From Pseudomonas sp. ISL-84 (GTDB taxonomy: Bacteria; Bacillota; Bacilli; Bacillales; Cytobacillaceae): a DNA stretch of 47,133 nt. A model generated the notes under the pieces. It was not told the DNA's origin, searched no databases, and worked only from the letters and a program-made list of their open reading frames with translations. The position numbers and the translations under genes are program-made. Position 1 is the stretch's first letter. Every line of letters begins with the position of its first letter. The DNA lies in NCBI GenBank assembly GCA_018613035.1, contig JAGGRA010000053.1, positions 25,235 through 72,367 of the forward strand, in the 5' to 3' direction. This document shows positions 8,443 to 16,421 of the stretch, piece by piece.

Positions 8443-8604
8443 CTTTAGCTGATCTCCTTTAAAATAAATTTACTTTCTTATAATGCGGATTAATGAGGAA
8501 AGTATGGTTGGAAATATAGAGAAAAAGTCGAATCTGCCTTATGGGAACTTCCTGAATTTCAAAGCATATTTTGTTGGTAAGGGAACAAATGAGGAGTGAT
8601 ACCT

Positions 8605-8790
8605 TTGAGGCAATATATCATAACAGGAATGAATGGCGGAGTTTCTTATCAAGGCTTTCCAGCGATGTCTTATGGGCTTTGGTACCAGCCCGTGCACCAG
8701 GGATACCCGTTTCACAGCATTTGGGATCCCAGCCATTTTCATGCTCATCATCAGCACTATTCTTCCCCTGTGTGGCAAGGACGGTATTGA
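8605..8790 (+). CDS. small His/Tyr/Trp-rich protein
   Basis: A 61-aa frame from a TTG at 8605, with GAGGAG 8 bases upstream, to a stop just before a strong terminator. The protein is unusually rich in His, Tyr, Trp, Gln and Pro (HSIWDPSHFHAHHQHYSS). Composition resembles small spore-coat-type or metal-binding proteins of Bacillaceae, but I cannot name a family. A GTG at 8596 is an alternative start but overlaps the ribosome site. No promoter could be assigned. Confidence 0.5.
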   Translation: MRQYIITGMNGGVSYQGFPAMSYGLWYQPVHQGYPFHSIWDPSHFHAHHQHYSSPVWQGRY

Positions 8791-8796
8791 GTGCAT

Positions 8797-8834
8797 AAAA
8801 AAACGCATGTTACAGAAAATAACATGCGTTTTTT
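8797..8834. terminator. bidirectional terminator
   Basis: Perfect 10-bp stem ACGCATGTTA/TAACATGCGT, 7-base loop, flanked by A6 and T6. It serves the convergent 61-aa and 47-aa genes. Confidence 0.9.
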
Positions 8835-8846
8835 ATATACGGTTTA

Positions 8847-8990
8847 TCACAAAAAAAGCAATATGATCATGATCAAAGATGGGATTCCATAATATAAAGC
8901 ATTTTTCCCGAGAACCTCTTTGTCTTGCCTGTCTTCCCAAGTTTTATAAACTGAATTTTGCTCACTATACCATTCACCGTTGTTTTTCAT
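8847..8990 (-). CDS. 47-aa single-pass membrane microprotein
   Basis: An ATG at 8990, with GGAAGGAAG upstream, opens a 47-aa frame (start MKNNGEWYSEQNS). The first 30 residues are polar and charged (KTWEDRQDKEVLGKN). The last 17 residues are a hydrophobic helix (ALYYGIPSLIMIILLFL) ending at the stop. This is a tail-anchored layout with the N-terminus most likely in the cytoplasm. It is flanked by a sigma-B-like promoter and a strong terminator. No family recognised. Confidence 0.65.
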   Translation of the reverse strand: MKNNGEWYSEQNSVYKTWEDRQDKEVLGKNALYYGIPSLIMIILLFL

Positions 8991-9025
8991 TTTCTTCCTT
9001 CCTTTCTAAAAGGATTTATTATTCA

Positions 9026-9050
9026 ATACCCTTTTTAGAGAGGATTAAAA
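9026..9050 (-). promoter_or_regulatory. sigma-B-like promoter for the 47-aa gene
   Basis: On the minus strand TTTTAA, a 13-base spacer and GGGTAT. The -10 is exact and the -35 differs at the first base of GTTTAA. It lies 36 bases before the ATG, in the gap after the threonine aldolase stop. Confidence 0.6.
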
Positions 9051-9064
9051 GTGAAATTCTTCTT

Positions 9065-10087
9065 TTAGCCTGCGGCCCTTTGGATTGCTGAAATAGCTTT
9101 TTCAATATCGTTTTTCGAAACATCATAATGGGTTACAAAACGGACGGAAGTAGGCCCAAATGTGCCTGCAAGAACCCCTTCTGCTTTAATTTTCTCAACG
9201 AATTGGGAAGAATCGATATGAAGGTCTTTAACATCAGCCACAACAATATTGGTATCCACTTGATTGATGATGTGAATTCCATTAATTTGGCTTAGCTGTT
9301 CGGCAAGATATTGAGCGTTTTCATGATCCTCGTATAAGCGTTCTCTCATTTGTGATAATGCTACAAGTCCAGGAGCAGCTATGATCCCTGACTGGCGAAG
9401 CCCCCCTCCAAGCCTTTTACGCCACTTCCTTGCAGAAGCAATAAACTCCCTGTTCCCTGCAAGAATAGAGCCAACTGGTGCACCTAATCCTTTGGATAAA
9501 CACACTTGAACAGTATCACAATATTGAGTGAGTTCTTTCGCTGGCAGATTTAATGCTGCTGCGGCATTAAATAGTCTTGCCCCATCAATATGTACAGGTA
9601 TGTTATTTTCTTTAGAGATTTTATGTATTTCCTTCATATTTTCAACCGGAACTGCAGCACCGCCTGCTCTATTATGGGTATTTTCAAGGCAAATCAGGCC
9701 CGTCTCTGGATAGTGCTGATCTTCTCCTCTTATGGCATACTTCACTTCAGCGGGGTCCATTGCACCTCTATCACCCCTGATTGTCCTTGTCTGGACACCT
9801 CCAAATGCAGATGCAGCGCCGGATTCATAATAAAATATATGGCTTTCTGCTTCAAGAATGATTTCGTTACCTGGACGGCAATGCGTCAAAATCGCTATCT
9901 GATTTCCCTGTGTGCCGCTTGTAACAAATAAGGCAGCTTCTTTTCCCAAAATTTCAGCAGCGGTTTCTTCCAATTTATTTATAGTTGGATCCTCGCCATA
10001 CACATCGTCTCCTACATCAGCTTTATAAGCGGCTTTTCTCATTTCCTCTGTTGGTTTTGTTACTGTATCACTTCGTAAGTCGATCAT
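9065..10087 (-). CDS. ltaE: low-specificity L-threonine aldolase
   Basis: This 340-aa PLP enzyme of fold type I cleaves L-threonine and L-allo-threonine to glycine and acetaldehyde in the cytoplasm. The N-terminus IDLRSDTVTKPTEEMRKA is diagnostic. SGTQGN (57-62) binds the PLP phosphate, HIDGAR (167-172) holds the PLP-pairing Asp, and Lys199 in CLSKGLGAPVGS forms the Schiff base. Length is standard and no residues are missing. It is monocistronic; the upstream neighbour on the same strand has its own terminator. Confidence 0.93.
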   Translation of the reverse strand: MIDLRSDTVTKPTEEMRKAAYKADVGDDVYGEDPTINKLEETAAEILGKEAALFVTSGTQGNQIAILTHCRPGNEIILEAESHIFYYESGAASAFGGVQTRTIRGDRGAMDPAEVKYAIRGEDQHYPETGLICLENTHNRAGGAAVPVENMKEIHKISKENNIPVHIDGARLFNAAAALNLPAKELTQYCDTVQVCLSKGLGAPVGSILAGNREFIASARKWRKRLGGGLRQSGIIAAPGLVALSQMRERLYEDHENAQYLAEQLSQINGIHIINQVDTNIVVADVKDLHIDSSQFVEKIKAEGVLAGTFGPTSVRFVTHYDVSKNDIEKAISAIQRAAG

Positions 10088-10239
10088 ATCCTCACCCTGC
10101 CATTCATTTTTTAGTCCATGTTACTTCACTATTCTGTATTTTTCAATAAAAAAGGGTGTTCATGAACATAAAACTTATAGTTGATTTCGGCAATTTATTC
10201 TTTGAGCGAAATCTACGGACAATGTTAACGGAGCAAAAG

Positions 10240-10277
10240 AAAATAAGAGTCCTTAAGGAAGGCCTCTTATTTTTGCT
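10240..10277 (-). terminator. terminator overlapping the stop of the ferritin-like gene
   Basis: AATAAGAG...CTCTTATT stem with inner CCTT/AAGG pairs and T-runs on both sides. It overlaps the last codons of the minus-strand gene. Confidence 0.6.
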
Positions 10278-10710
10278 TATTCAAGAAATATAAAAACCAG
10301 ACGGCATGGTTCTGTTCATCCCCTGCTGCCCTTTTAAAAACTTCTTTAATGGTTGGATCTGATGTCTGCTCAGCTATATCCAAATAAAAATCCACAGTAT
10401 CTTGTTCGTCATTAAATGAAAAATCCAAACCTTCCTTATAGGTGTTCGGGCAATCTTCTGTCATTTGGGCTTGGTGCTGCTGGCCGGTCAGGTTCATATA
10501 AATTTGACTGAATTGCTGAAAGTGCTTAATCTCATCTTGTCTGATTTCTAAGATTTGGTCTTTTTCTTTTTGGTTAGAAGCCATTTCAGAAAGCTTTTGA
10601 TAACATTGAACAGCACCATATTCACCGTTGATGGCCTTTGCAATATCTGCTGCCATTTTATCATTCTGGCGACCATTCATGCTGCCCTGATAGTAATAAT
10701 ATGGATACAT
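10267..10710 (-). CDS. ferritin-like/rubrerythrin-type protein (YhjR-like)
   Basis: This 147-aa soluble protein is a four-helix bundle. Candidate di-iron ligands fall in the usual order: Glu in GEYGAVQCY (helix 1), the ExxH pair in RQDEIKHF (helix 2), Asp/Glu in FYLDIAEQ (helix 3) and the ExxH pair in GDEQNHAVWF (helix 4). The N-terminus is Tyr-rich (MYPYYYYQG). The same size and layout occur in B. subtilis YhjR, which is linked to the spore coat. GGAGG precedes the ATG by 8 bases. A sigma-K-like promoter upstream (10743-10770) fits mother-cell expression. Iron or peroxide chemistry is inferred from the ligands. Confidence 0.8.
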   Translation of the reverse strand: MYPYYYYQGSMNGRQNDKMAADIAKAINGEYGAVQCYQKLSEMASNQKEKDQILEIRQDEIKHFQQFSQIYMNLTGQQHQAQMTEDCPNTYKEGLDFSFNDEQDTVDFYLDIAEQTSDPTIKEVFKRAAGDEQNHAVWFLYFLNKQK

Positions 10711-10742
10711 AACTCAAACCTCCCTGGGCGGAATTTATTATC

Positions 10743-10770
10743 TATCCTATGGTTTTTTCTTAAAACAGGT
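10743..10770 (-). promoter_or_regulatory. sigma-K-like promoter of the ferritin-like gene
   Basis: On the minus strand AC, 17 bases, then CATAGGATA, which fits AC-N16-17-CATANNNTA. The ATG follows 33 bases downstream. Confidence 0.45.
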
Positions 10771-11025
10771 GCCTGAATAAATGATATCGTTTTCTTTTCA
10801 TCTTTAAAAAAATGTTCAAAATTTGTTCAAAAATACATTTTTCCTATCAAACCCTTGTTGTAAATGTACTTTGACAATAATAATTAGCTTGCTTATTGCT
10901 TACATTTATTTCCTTCTAACATTTGTCACAACTTATCGTTTTTCTCTATGTTATTATCATTTACACAGTGATAACTAGGTTTAATAAAGGTTTTGTCTGT
11001 TCAGGTTTTTCATCAATATATTTTT

Positions 11026-11073
11026 TTGACAGATTTGTGAAAAACCGCACATTATTTGTGAATTATTTAACAA
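11026..11073 (+). promoter_or_regulatory. qox promoter with two TTTGTGAA motifs and a Rex-like palindrome
   Basis: TTGACA (11026-11031) and CATTAT (11050-11055) with 18-base spacing form a plausible sigma-A promoter. TTTGTGAA occurs at 11034-11041 and 11055-11062, exactly 21 bases (two helical turns) apart; this is the core motif reported for ResD. The second copy is also the left arm of TTGTGA-ATTATT-TAACAA (11056-11073), one mismatch from the Rex operator TTGTGA-N6-TCACAA, lying across the expected start site. The rest of 10711-11106 is AT-rich with no gene. Confidence 0.5.
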
Positions 11074-11106
11074 TAGTTGTCTTTAACAAAAGGAGATGAA
11101 AATCAG

Positions 11107-12096
11107 ATGAAGAAATTTCTGCTCTCTTTAACAGCCTTATTGCCCCTGTTTGTTCTCAGCGGCTGCAATATGGTTGTGTTTGAACCGCAGGGCCCTGTTG
11201 CAAGAAGCATTACTGATTTAATAAACTGGTCCCTGATCTGGATGCTTCTCGTAGTTGTAGTCGTATTTGGATTATTCGGCTACATCGTTTGGAAATACCG
11301 TGAACGTCCTGAAAATATGGACTATGAACCACCAGAGGAGCATGGCAGCACACTTTTGGAAATTATTTGGACAGGAATACCAATCCTAATTGTTATTGCC
11401 TTGACAATCCCTACAGTTAAAACCCTTTATGCTCTTGAAGAAGTGCCTAAAGGATATGAAGAAAAAGAGCCTATTACCATACATGTTACATCTGCTGACT
11501 GGAAATGGATTTTCAGTTATCCGGAAGAAGGAATTGAAACTGTTAACTATGTCAATATTCCGGAAGATACTCCTGTTTTATTTAAGATGACTTCTGCCAG
11601 CACGATGCAATCCTTCTGGGTTCCTGCCCTGGGCGGACAGAAATATACAATGCCAAAAATGGAAACAGAGCTGTATCTTGTGGCAGATAATCCTGGATCC
11701 TATGAGGGGCAGAATACGAACTTTAATGGACGCGGCTATGCGGATATGAAATTTGAAGTACTTGCACAAACCCATGATGAATTTGACCAATGGATTGAAG
11801 ATGTAAAAAAGACAGCTCCAAAGTTAACAGAATCTGAATATGAGGACTTGCTAAAACCTACCCATATGGGAAGATTGACATTCTCAAATACTCATTTAGA
11901 TTGGGTGAACCATGCAGACCCCAATTCCAAGTCATATACCAACCCAGAGTTATACAGAGGCCATGGATATCAAGGAAAAGTATTTGAAGAACAGGATAAT
12001 TATAAAAGCAATGAAGCTAATGTGATCGAAAATCATGGACAGACTGGACATGATGAAAGCGAAGATAACCATGGAGGTGACCATAATGGACATTAA
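11107..12096 (+). CDS. qoxA: cytochrome aa3 menaquinol oxidase subunit II
   Basis: This 329-aa lipoprotein subunit of the proton-pumping aa3-600 quinol oxidase has a lipobox LSGC with Cys20 and two transmembrane helices (about 40-65 and 85-108). A periplasm-side cupredoxin-like domain follows (ITIHVTSADWKWIFSYPEEGI, MTSASTMQSFWVPALGGQKYTMPKM). The CuA ligands of cytochrome c oxidases are missing, as expected for a quinol oxidase. The C-terminus is His/Asp/Glu-rich. The frame opens at 11077, but AGGAG lies 11 bases before the ATG at 11107 and the signal peptide starts there. First gene of qoxABCD; its end overlaps qoxB by 11 bases. Confidence 0.95.
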   Translation: MKKFLLSLTALLPLFVLSGCNMVVFEPQGPVARSITDLINWSLIWMLLVVVVVFGLFGYIVWKYRERPENMDYEPPEEHGSTLLEIIWTGIPILIVIALTIPTVKTLYALEEVPKGYEEKEPITIHVTSADWKWIFSYPEEGIETVNYVNIPEDTPVLFKMTSASTMQSFWVPALGGQKYTMPKMETELYLVADNPGSYEGQNTNFNGRGYADMKFEVLAQTHDEFDQWIEDVKKTAPKLTESEYEDLLKPTHMGRLTFSNTHLDWVNHADPNSKSYTNPELYRGHGYQGKVFEEQDNYKSNEANVIENHGQTGHDESEDNHGGDHNGH

Positions 12097-14062
12097 ATGG
12101 GATGAATTTTTTATTACTGGAGATCCCCTTATACTAGGTTCACAGATTGCTATTCTTTTAACTATGATTGGCGCAGTGGCCGGGATCACGTATTTGAAAA
12201 AATGGAAATACCTTTGGACAGAGTGGTTTACCACTGTTGATCATAAAAGAATTGGAATTATGTATATCATTTCTGCCGTTTTAATGTTTTTCCGCGGCGG
12301 AATGGATGGATTGCTAATGAAAGCCCAAACAGCACGACCTGAAATGGGATTTCTCGATTCACAGCATTATAATGAAATTTTCACAACCCATGGCGTAATT
12401 ATGATCCTTTTCATGGCGATGCCGTTTTTGATTGGATTAATGAACGTTGTGATTCCGCTGCAAATTGGTGCGCGTGATGTCGCGTTCCCTCAGCTTAACG
12501 CATTAAGCTTTTGGCTGTTTTTCAGCGGTGCTATGCTGTTTAATATTTCGTTTGTTATTGGCGGTTCTCCTGATGCTGGCTGGACATCCTACTTCCCTCT
12601 TGCCGGAAAGGAATTCAGTCCGGGAATCGGAAATAACTATTACGCAGTCGCCCTGCAAATTGCCGGTATTGGTACATTAATGACAGGGATTAACTTCATT
12701 GTTACGATTTTAAAAATGAGAACAAAAGGCATGACACTAATGAAAATGCCGATGTTCACATGGACGACTTTTGTTACGTCAATCCTTATAGTGGCAGCAT
12801 TTCCGATCTTTACGGTTGCTTTGGCGCTGATGACGTTTGACCGTCTTTATGGAACACACTTCTTTACTGTGTCCGGCGGCGGAATGGATATGCTATGGGC
12901 CAATCTATTTTGGTTATGGGGACATCCTGAAGTTTATATTGTGGCACTTCCAGCATTCGGGATTTTCTCTGAAGTTATTGCGACATTTTCTCGCAAATCT
13001 CTTTTTGGATATAAATCGATGGTCTTTTCCATCCTTGGCATTGCACTTTTAAGTATGGTGGTTTGGGTCCACCATTTCTACACAATGGGCTCAGGGCCTG
13101 CTGTTAACTCCTTCTTCTCGATCACAACGATGGCCATTGCCATCCCGACTGGAGTTAAAATGTTTAACTGGCTGTTCACCATGCGGAAAGGCCGCATTAA
13201 AATTACTTCCGCCATGCTGTGGGCACTGGCTTTTGTACCGAACTTTGTTATTGGCGGTGTAACAGGCGTCATGCTGGCGATGGGTGCAGCAGATTACCAG
13301 TATCACAACACATTATTCCTTGTAGCCCACTTCCATTACGTGTTGATTCCAGGTGTGGTGTTTGCGGTATTCGCTGCACTATACTACTGGTGGCCAAAAA
13401 TGTTCGGCTTTATGCTTAACGAAAGAATTGGAAAATGGCATTTCTGGCTATTTGTGATTGGCTTTAATCTCACGTTCATGCCCATGTTCTTCCTTGGCTT
13501 AAACGGAGCAGTACGCCGAGCATACACTTATTCTGCAGAGTCAGGATTTGCTCCGCTATTTGGTCTATCAGCTATTGGTTCTATTATTTTGGCAGCTGGA
13601 TTTGCTGTATTCTGCTACAACATTTACTGGAGCGTCCGCTATGCTCAGAGAAATATCTCGAGCGATCCATGGGATGCAAGAACACTGGAATGGTCAACTG
13701 CGTCACCTGTTCAATTTTATAACTTTGCGAAGCTGCCGGAAGTTAAGACATTGGATCCTTTCTGGCACATGAAGAAAAACAACGAAGGTTTGACGCTGCA
13801 TGACAGTGAAATTGAAGAGATTCATATGCCAAGCAATTCATGGGTACCGATTTATATGGGCGTTATCTTTGGAATGGCCGGCTTCTTCCTGGTATTTGAA
13901 TGGCATATTGCTGCTGCTGTTGCCGCAATCGGCATTCTTGCAGGATTACTCATTCGTTCATTCGATTACAATGAAGGCTTCCATGTGAAAAAAGATGAGA
14001 TTCACAGAATTGAAAATGCCTGGAGAAAGACTGAAGGAGAGGTGCACGATCATGTCAGTTAA
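12086..14062 (+). CDS. qoxB: cytochrome aa3 menaquinol oxidase subunit I
   Basis: This 658-aa haem-copper oxidase catalytic subunit has about 14-15 membrane helices. It carries haem a, haem a3 and CuB. The ligand motifs are intact: WGHPEVYIV (CuB His with the cross-linked Tyr), VWVHHFYTMG (two CuB His) and VAHFHYVLIPG (haem a3 and haem a His). K-channel residues are in PTGVKMFNWLFT. The ATG at 12086, after GGAGGTGA, matches the family N-terminus (MDIKWDEFF-TGDPLILG); the longer open frame from 12035 overlaps qoxA too deeply. It overlaps qoxA and qoxC by 11 bases each, suggesting translational coupling. Confidence 0.97.
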   Translation: MDIKWDEFFITGDPLILGSQIAILLTMIGAVAGITYLKKWKYLWTEWFTTVDHKRIGIMYIISAVLMFFRGGMDGLLMKAQTARPEMGFLDSQHYNEIFTTHGVIMILFMAMPFLIGLMNVVIPLQIGARDVAFPQLNALSFWLFFSGAMLFNISFVIGGSPDAGWTSYFPLAGKEFSPGIGNNYYAVALQIAGIGTLMTGINFIVTILKMRTKGMTLMKMPMFTWTTFVTSILIVAAFPIFTVALALMTFDRLYGTHFFTVSGGGMDMLWANLFWLWGHPEVYIVALPAFGIFSEVIATFSRKSLFGYKSMVFSILGIALLSMVVWVHHFYTMGSGPAVNSFFSITTMAIAIPTGVKMFNWLFTMRKGRIKITSAMLWALAFVPNFVIGGVTGVMLAMGAADYQYHNTLFLVAHFHYVLIPGVVFAVFAALYYWWPKMFGFMLNERIGKWHFWLFVIGFNLTFMPMFFLGLNGAVRRAYTYSAESGFAPLFGLSAIGSIILAAGFAVFCYNIYWSVRYAQRNISSDPWDARTLEWSTASPVQFYNFAKLPEVKTLDPFWHMKKNNEGLTLHDSEIEEIHMPSNSWVPIYMGVIFGMAGFFLVFEWHIAAAVAAIGILAGLLIRSFDYNEGFHVKKDEIHRIENAWRKTEGEVHDHVS

Positions 14063-14657
14063 TCTTGATAGGTCATTGCCGCTTGAATACCAAACTGAGC
14101 AAGACAAGATGAATATTCTTGGTTTCTGGGTATTCCTTGGAGCAGAAATCGTCCTATTTGCTACCCTTTTCGGAGTGTATGGCGTTCTGTACGAACGTTT
14201 TGCTGGAGGGCCGACTCATAAAGATATTTTTGTGATAAAGGACGTCATGATTCAAACGATCCTCCTTTTAACGAGCAGCTTCACAATGGGAATCGCCATC
14301 TTTGAAATGCGGCGTAATAACTTAAAAGGCCTTATTACTTGGCTTGTGCTCACCCTTGCTCTTGGTGCCGGCTTCCTATTCATGGAGGTTAATGAGTTCA
14401 TTCACTATGTCCATGAAGGTGCAACGATGCAGACAAGCGCGTTTCTTTCCAGCTTATTCGTCTTGTTAGGAACACATGGGGCGCACGTGACTCTCGGAAT
14501 TGGCTGGGCCATCATGGTCATCCTTCAATTACTGAAAAGAGGTCTTACTCCAACGACAGCAAGGAAAACTTTTATTATCGGTCTATATTGGCACTTTCTT
14601 GATGTTGTTTGGATCTTTATTTTTACATTTGTGTATTTGAAAGGATTGGTGGCATAA
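14052..14657 (+). CDS. qoxC: cytochrome aa3 menaquinol oxidase subunit III
   Basis: This 201-aa protein has five membrane helices and is the COX3-like subunit of the quinol oxidase. Typical motifs are NILGFWVFLGAEIVLFATLFGVY, FLFMEVNEFIHYVHEG (with the conserved membrane Glu) and LLGTHGAHVTLG. Translation starts at the ATG at 14052 preceded by GGAGAGGTG; the open frame further upstream is inside qoxB. The stop codon abuts the qoxD start with no gap. Confidence 0.95.
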   Translation: MSVNLDRSLPLEYQTEQDKMNILGFWVFLGAEIVLFATLFGVYGVLYERFAGGPTHKDIFVIKDVMIQTILLLTSSFTMGIAIFEMRRNNLKGLITWLVLTLALGAGFLFMEVNEFIHYVHEGATMQTSAFLSSLFVLLGTHGAHVTLGIGWAIMVILQLLKRGLTPTTARKTFIIGLYWHFLDVVWIFIFTFVYLKGLVA

Positions 14658-14960
14658 ATGGAAAAGCAGGCGAAAAGCTTCCCTATTAGCCATGTCATTG
14701 GATTCGTTGCCTCCCTTGTACTTACATTTGCAGCAGCAGGCATTGCTTTAAAAACGAATCTTTCTTTTAAAGTGATCATGTGGATTATCGGCTCACTGGC
14801 TGTTGTCCAGGCAGGCATGCAGCTGTTCATGTTCATGCATTTGCGTGAAGGCGAAGACGGAAAAACAAATTTAATCAATATGATTTATGCTGTGTTTATG
14901 GTTATTGTTGTTGTCGTAGGTTCTATATGGGTTTTGACAGCTGGGCACGCAGCCCATTAA
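14658..14960 (+). CDS. qoxD: cytochrome aa3 menaquinol oxidase subunit IV
   Basis: This 100-aa subunit has three membrane helices (about 11-31, 37-57 and 72-95) and belongs to the COX4_pro/CyoD family. The helix 2-3 junction AGMQLFMFMHLREGEDGKTN is family-typical. The ATG follows immediately after the qoxC stop codon. It closes the qoxABCD operon, which ends in a strong terminator. The small subunit supports assembly and stability of the complex. Confidence 0.95.
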   Translation: MEKQAKSFPISHVIGFVASLVLTFAAAGIALKTNLSFKVIMWIIGSLAVVQAGMQLFMFMHLREGEDGKTNLINMIYAVFMVIVVVVGSIWVLTAGHAAH

Positions 14961-14967
14961 TACAGAA

Positions 14968-15000
14968 TAAAACCGGTCTCCATATTGGAGGCCGGTTTTA
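14968..15000. terminator. qox operon terminator, bidirectional
   Basis: AAAACCGG-CTCC-ATATT-GGAG-CCGGTTTT hairpin with T-tract on the plus strand. It overlaps the stop codon of the opposing 79-aa gene. Confidence 0.85.
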
Positions 15001-15237
15001 TTTATATTGTCTTATTCCTTTACTTCCTTCTGTCATTTCCTCCATCACATGAATAAATATTCCGAACCCAAAAATCAGCATAGATGAAACCATTATACTT
15101 AAGCCTATAGATAGAATATACTCACCTTTGATACCGCTTACAAAAAAACTGCTTATAAATACTGCAAATCCAAGAATTAGGCCAGATGCAGTTAGATTTC
15201 TAAAAAAACGCAAGACCCTCTGCTGTTTTTCATTCAT
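14998..15237 (-). CDS. 79-aa two-helix membrane protein, unknown function
   Basis: This small protein has a basic start (MNEKQQRVLRFFRNLT), two membrane helices (about 18-36 and 41-63) and a short acidic/basic tail. I do not recognise a family. It is convergent with qoxD and shares its terminator. Its own promoter at 15264-15291 is close to consensus and contains TTTGTGA motifs like those before qoxA, so a link to respiration or redox control is possible but inferred. Confidence 0.6.
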   Translation of the reverse strand: MNEKQQRVLRFFRNLTASGLILGFAVFISSFFVSGIKGEYILSIGLSIMVSSMLIFGFGIFIHVMEEMTEGSKGIRQYK

Positions 15238-15263
15238 TTTTGCTCATCCCCTTTTTACTAAAT

Positions 15264-15291
15264 ATTCTAACTTTGTTCACAAAAATGTCAA
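15264..15291 (-). promoter_or_regulatory. sigma-A promoter of the 79-aa gene
   Basis: On the minus strand TTGACA (15291-15286), 16-base spacer, TAGAAT (15269-15264). TTTGTGAACAAA sits in the spacer, and further TGTGAC/TTTGTGAC motifs lie just upstream (15297-15318). Confidence 0.55.
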
Positions 15292-15331
15292 ACTTTTTTT
15301 GTCACAAATTTGTCACAGTTTTCGCCGAAAG

Positions 15332-15361
15332 AAAAAACGTCTTGCCATTTTGGCAAAAACG
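15332..15361 (-). terminator. terminator of the 89-aa gene
   Basis: Minus-strand hairpin around TTGCC-AAAAT-GGCAA, extended by CGTT/GACG pairs and followed by TTTTTT. Confidence 0.6.
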
Positions 15362-15371
15362 CTAGTTTCTT

Positions 15372-15641
15372 CTATTGATATAGCTTCTTAATTTGTTCCA
15401 GATCTTTTTTTAAGCTGCAAATTTCCTGGCGTGTCAGCATCAGAGGCATTTGGTCATATAATGTAATGATTTGTCCATCCTCATCATCTTCATGAAGTGA
15501 TAAGTATCGGTACAAATTTTCACACTGTACTTTATTAAGGACTGATTGGGTGTTGAAGTTTTTAACTTTATGAATTTCAAAAGCACTGGCTTCCGCGTCA
15601 TATACACCAGAGATAATGCTTCCTTGCAATGAATTAGACAA
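15372..15641 (-). CDS. 89-aa hypothetical protein
   Basis: This soluble protein has no signal or membrane segment. The N-terminal half (SNSLQGSIISGVYDAEASAFEIHKVKNF) looks like beta strands. The second half is charged and helical (DDEDGQIITLYDQMP, LTRQEICSLKKDLEQIKKLYQ). The open frame begins at a GTG (15650) directly against AAGGAGA; the TTG at 15641, about 10 bases after the ribosome site, is more likely. Single gene between two terminators. No function can be assigned. Confidence 0.6.
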   Translation of the reverse strand: MSNSLQGSIISGVYDAEASAFEIHKVKNFNTQSVLNKVQCENLYRYLSLHEDDEDGQIITLYDQMPLMLTRQEICSLKKDLEQIKKLYQ

Positions 15642-15706
15642 GGTAATCACTCTCCTTTTTGAGTAATATACCCAATTTTCAGGAGTTCGTTACCCACATC
15701 ATTAAA

Positions 15707-15739
15707 AAACCTCTTCGGATGGATGATCCAAAGAGGTTT
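15707..15739 (-). terminator. terminator of thiT
   Basis: AAACCTCTT-GGATGGATGATCC-AAGAGGTTT hairpin; T-run on the minus strand (TTTTTTAATG). Confidence 0.7.
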
Positions 15740-15743
15740 ATCG

Positions 15744-16343
15744 TTAAGAAGCCCGTTTGTTTACTGTGATGCTGCCATCCGCTTTTCTAAGAACTAATCT
15801 TGGCGCCGATGAAATTAATAATACCGCCACGATGGAACATAATATGGCTGCTCCCAGCATGGTTGCGCCATTTGCCAGGAAGGAAAACAGAACAGGTGAC
15901 ATTCCCTCTGGTGCATAGCTTCCGAAAAAGAGAACACCTGCAATAAAATGCCAGAAATAGCGGGCGAAGCTTCCAGCAAAAATGGCTAACACAATCCAGC
16001 CAAGTGCCTTTTTCTTGTTTTCATTGCGCAATTGTTTTTGGATTGGAAGATAAAACAAACCAGCAAATCCTATAAAAGCAAAAGCAATAAAATACTCTAT
16101 AAAAGCCTGCAGTGGTGTAGCAATCCATGCATCTCCCATCGCAATCTGCAATATGCCCCATAATAAGCCTGCTATAAAGCTTACTTTAAAGCCCCATCTG
16201 AATGCCAGTATAAAAATCGGAATCATGGCAGCAGAGATAGATATTGATGGCGAAAGTTTAATAGATGGCAGAAAATCCAGGATAATGGCAAAAGCTGCGA
16301 AAAAGGATGCCTCGATCATCGCTGCCAAGCTTAATTTTTTCAT
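15744..16343 (-). CDS. thiT: ECF transporter S component, thiamine-specific
   Basis: This 199-aa membrane protein (ThiT/YuaJ family) has six helices and binds thiamine for an ECF transporter whose ATPase and T subunits are encoded elsewhere. Family signatures are MIPIFILAFRWGFKVSFIAGLLWGILQIAMGD near residues 40-70 and FARYFWHFIAGVLFFGSYAPEG near 130-150, which includes the thiamine-contacting Trp/His/Tyr-rich stretch. The ATG at 16343 has AAGGGGG 8 bases upstream; the longer open frame to 16457 runs into the riboswitch and is not coding. A TPP riboswitch upstream confirms thiamine control. Confidence 0.93.
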   Translation of the reverse strand: MKKLSLAAMIEASFFAAFAIILDFLPSIKLSPSISISAAMIPIFILAFRWGFKVSFIAGLLWGILQIAMGDAWIATPLQAFIEYFIAFAFIGFAGLFYLPIQKQLRNENKKKALGWIVLAIFAGSFARYFWHFIAGVLFFGSYAPEGMSPVLFSFLANGATMLGAAILCSIVAVLLISSAPRLVLRKADGSITVNKRAS

Positions 16344-16421
16344 AAAAAAATCCCCCTTCAAAAGTATGACGATACCCCAAAGGAGAACAAGCAGGCAGAG
16401 TGATTCCTTCTGCCTTTTATT

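Noticed and set aside
8539..8808. 89-aa minus-strand frame
   Set aside because: It is the complement of the 61-aa plus-strand gene, begins inside the 8797-8834 terminator and has no ribosome site.
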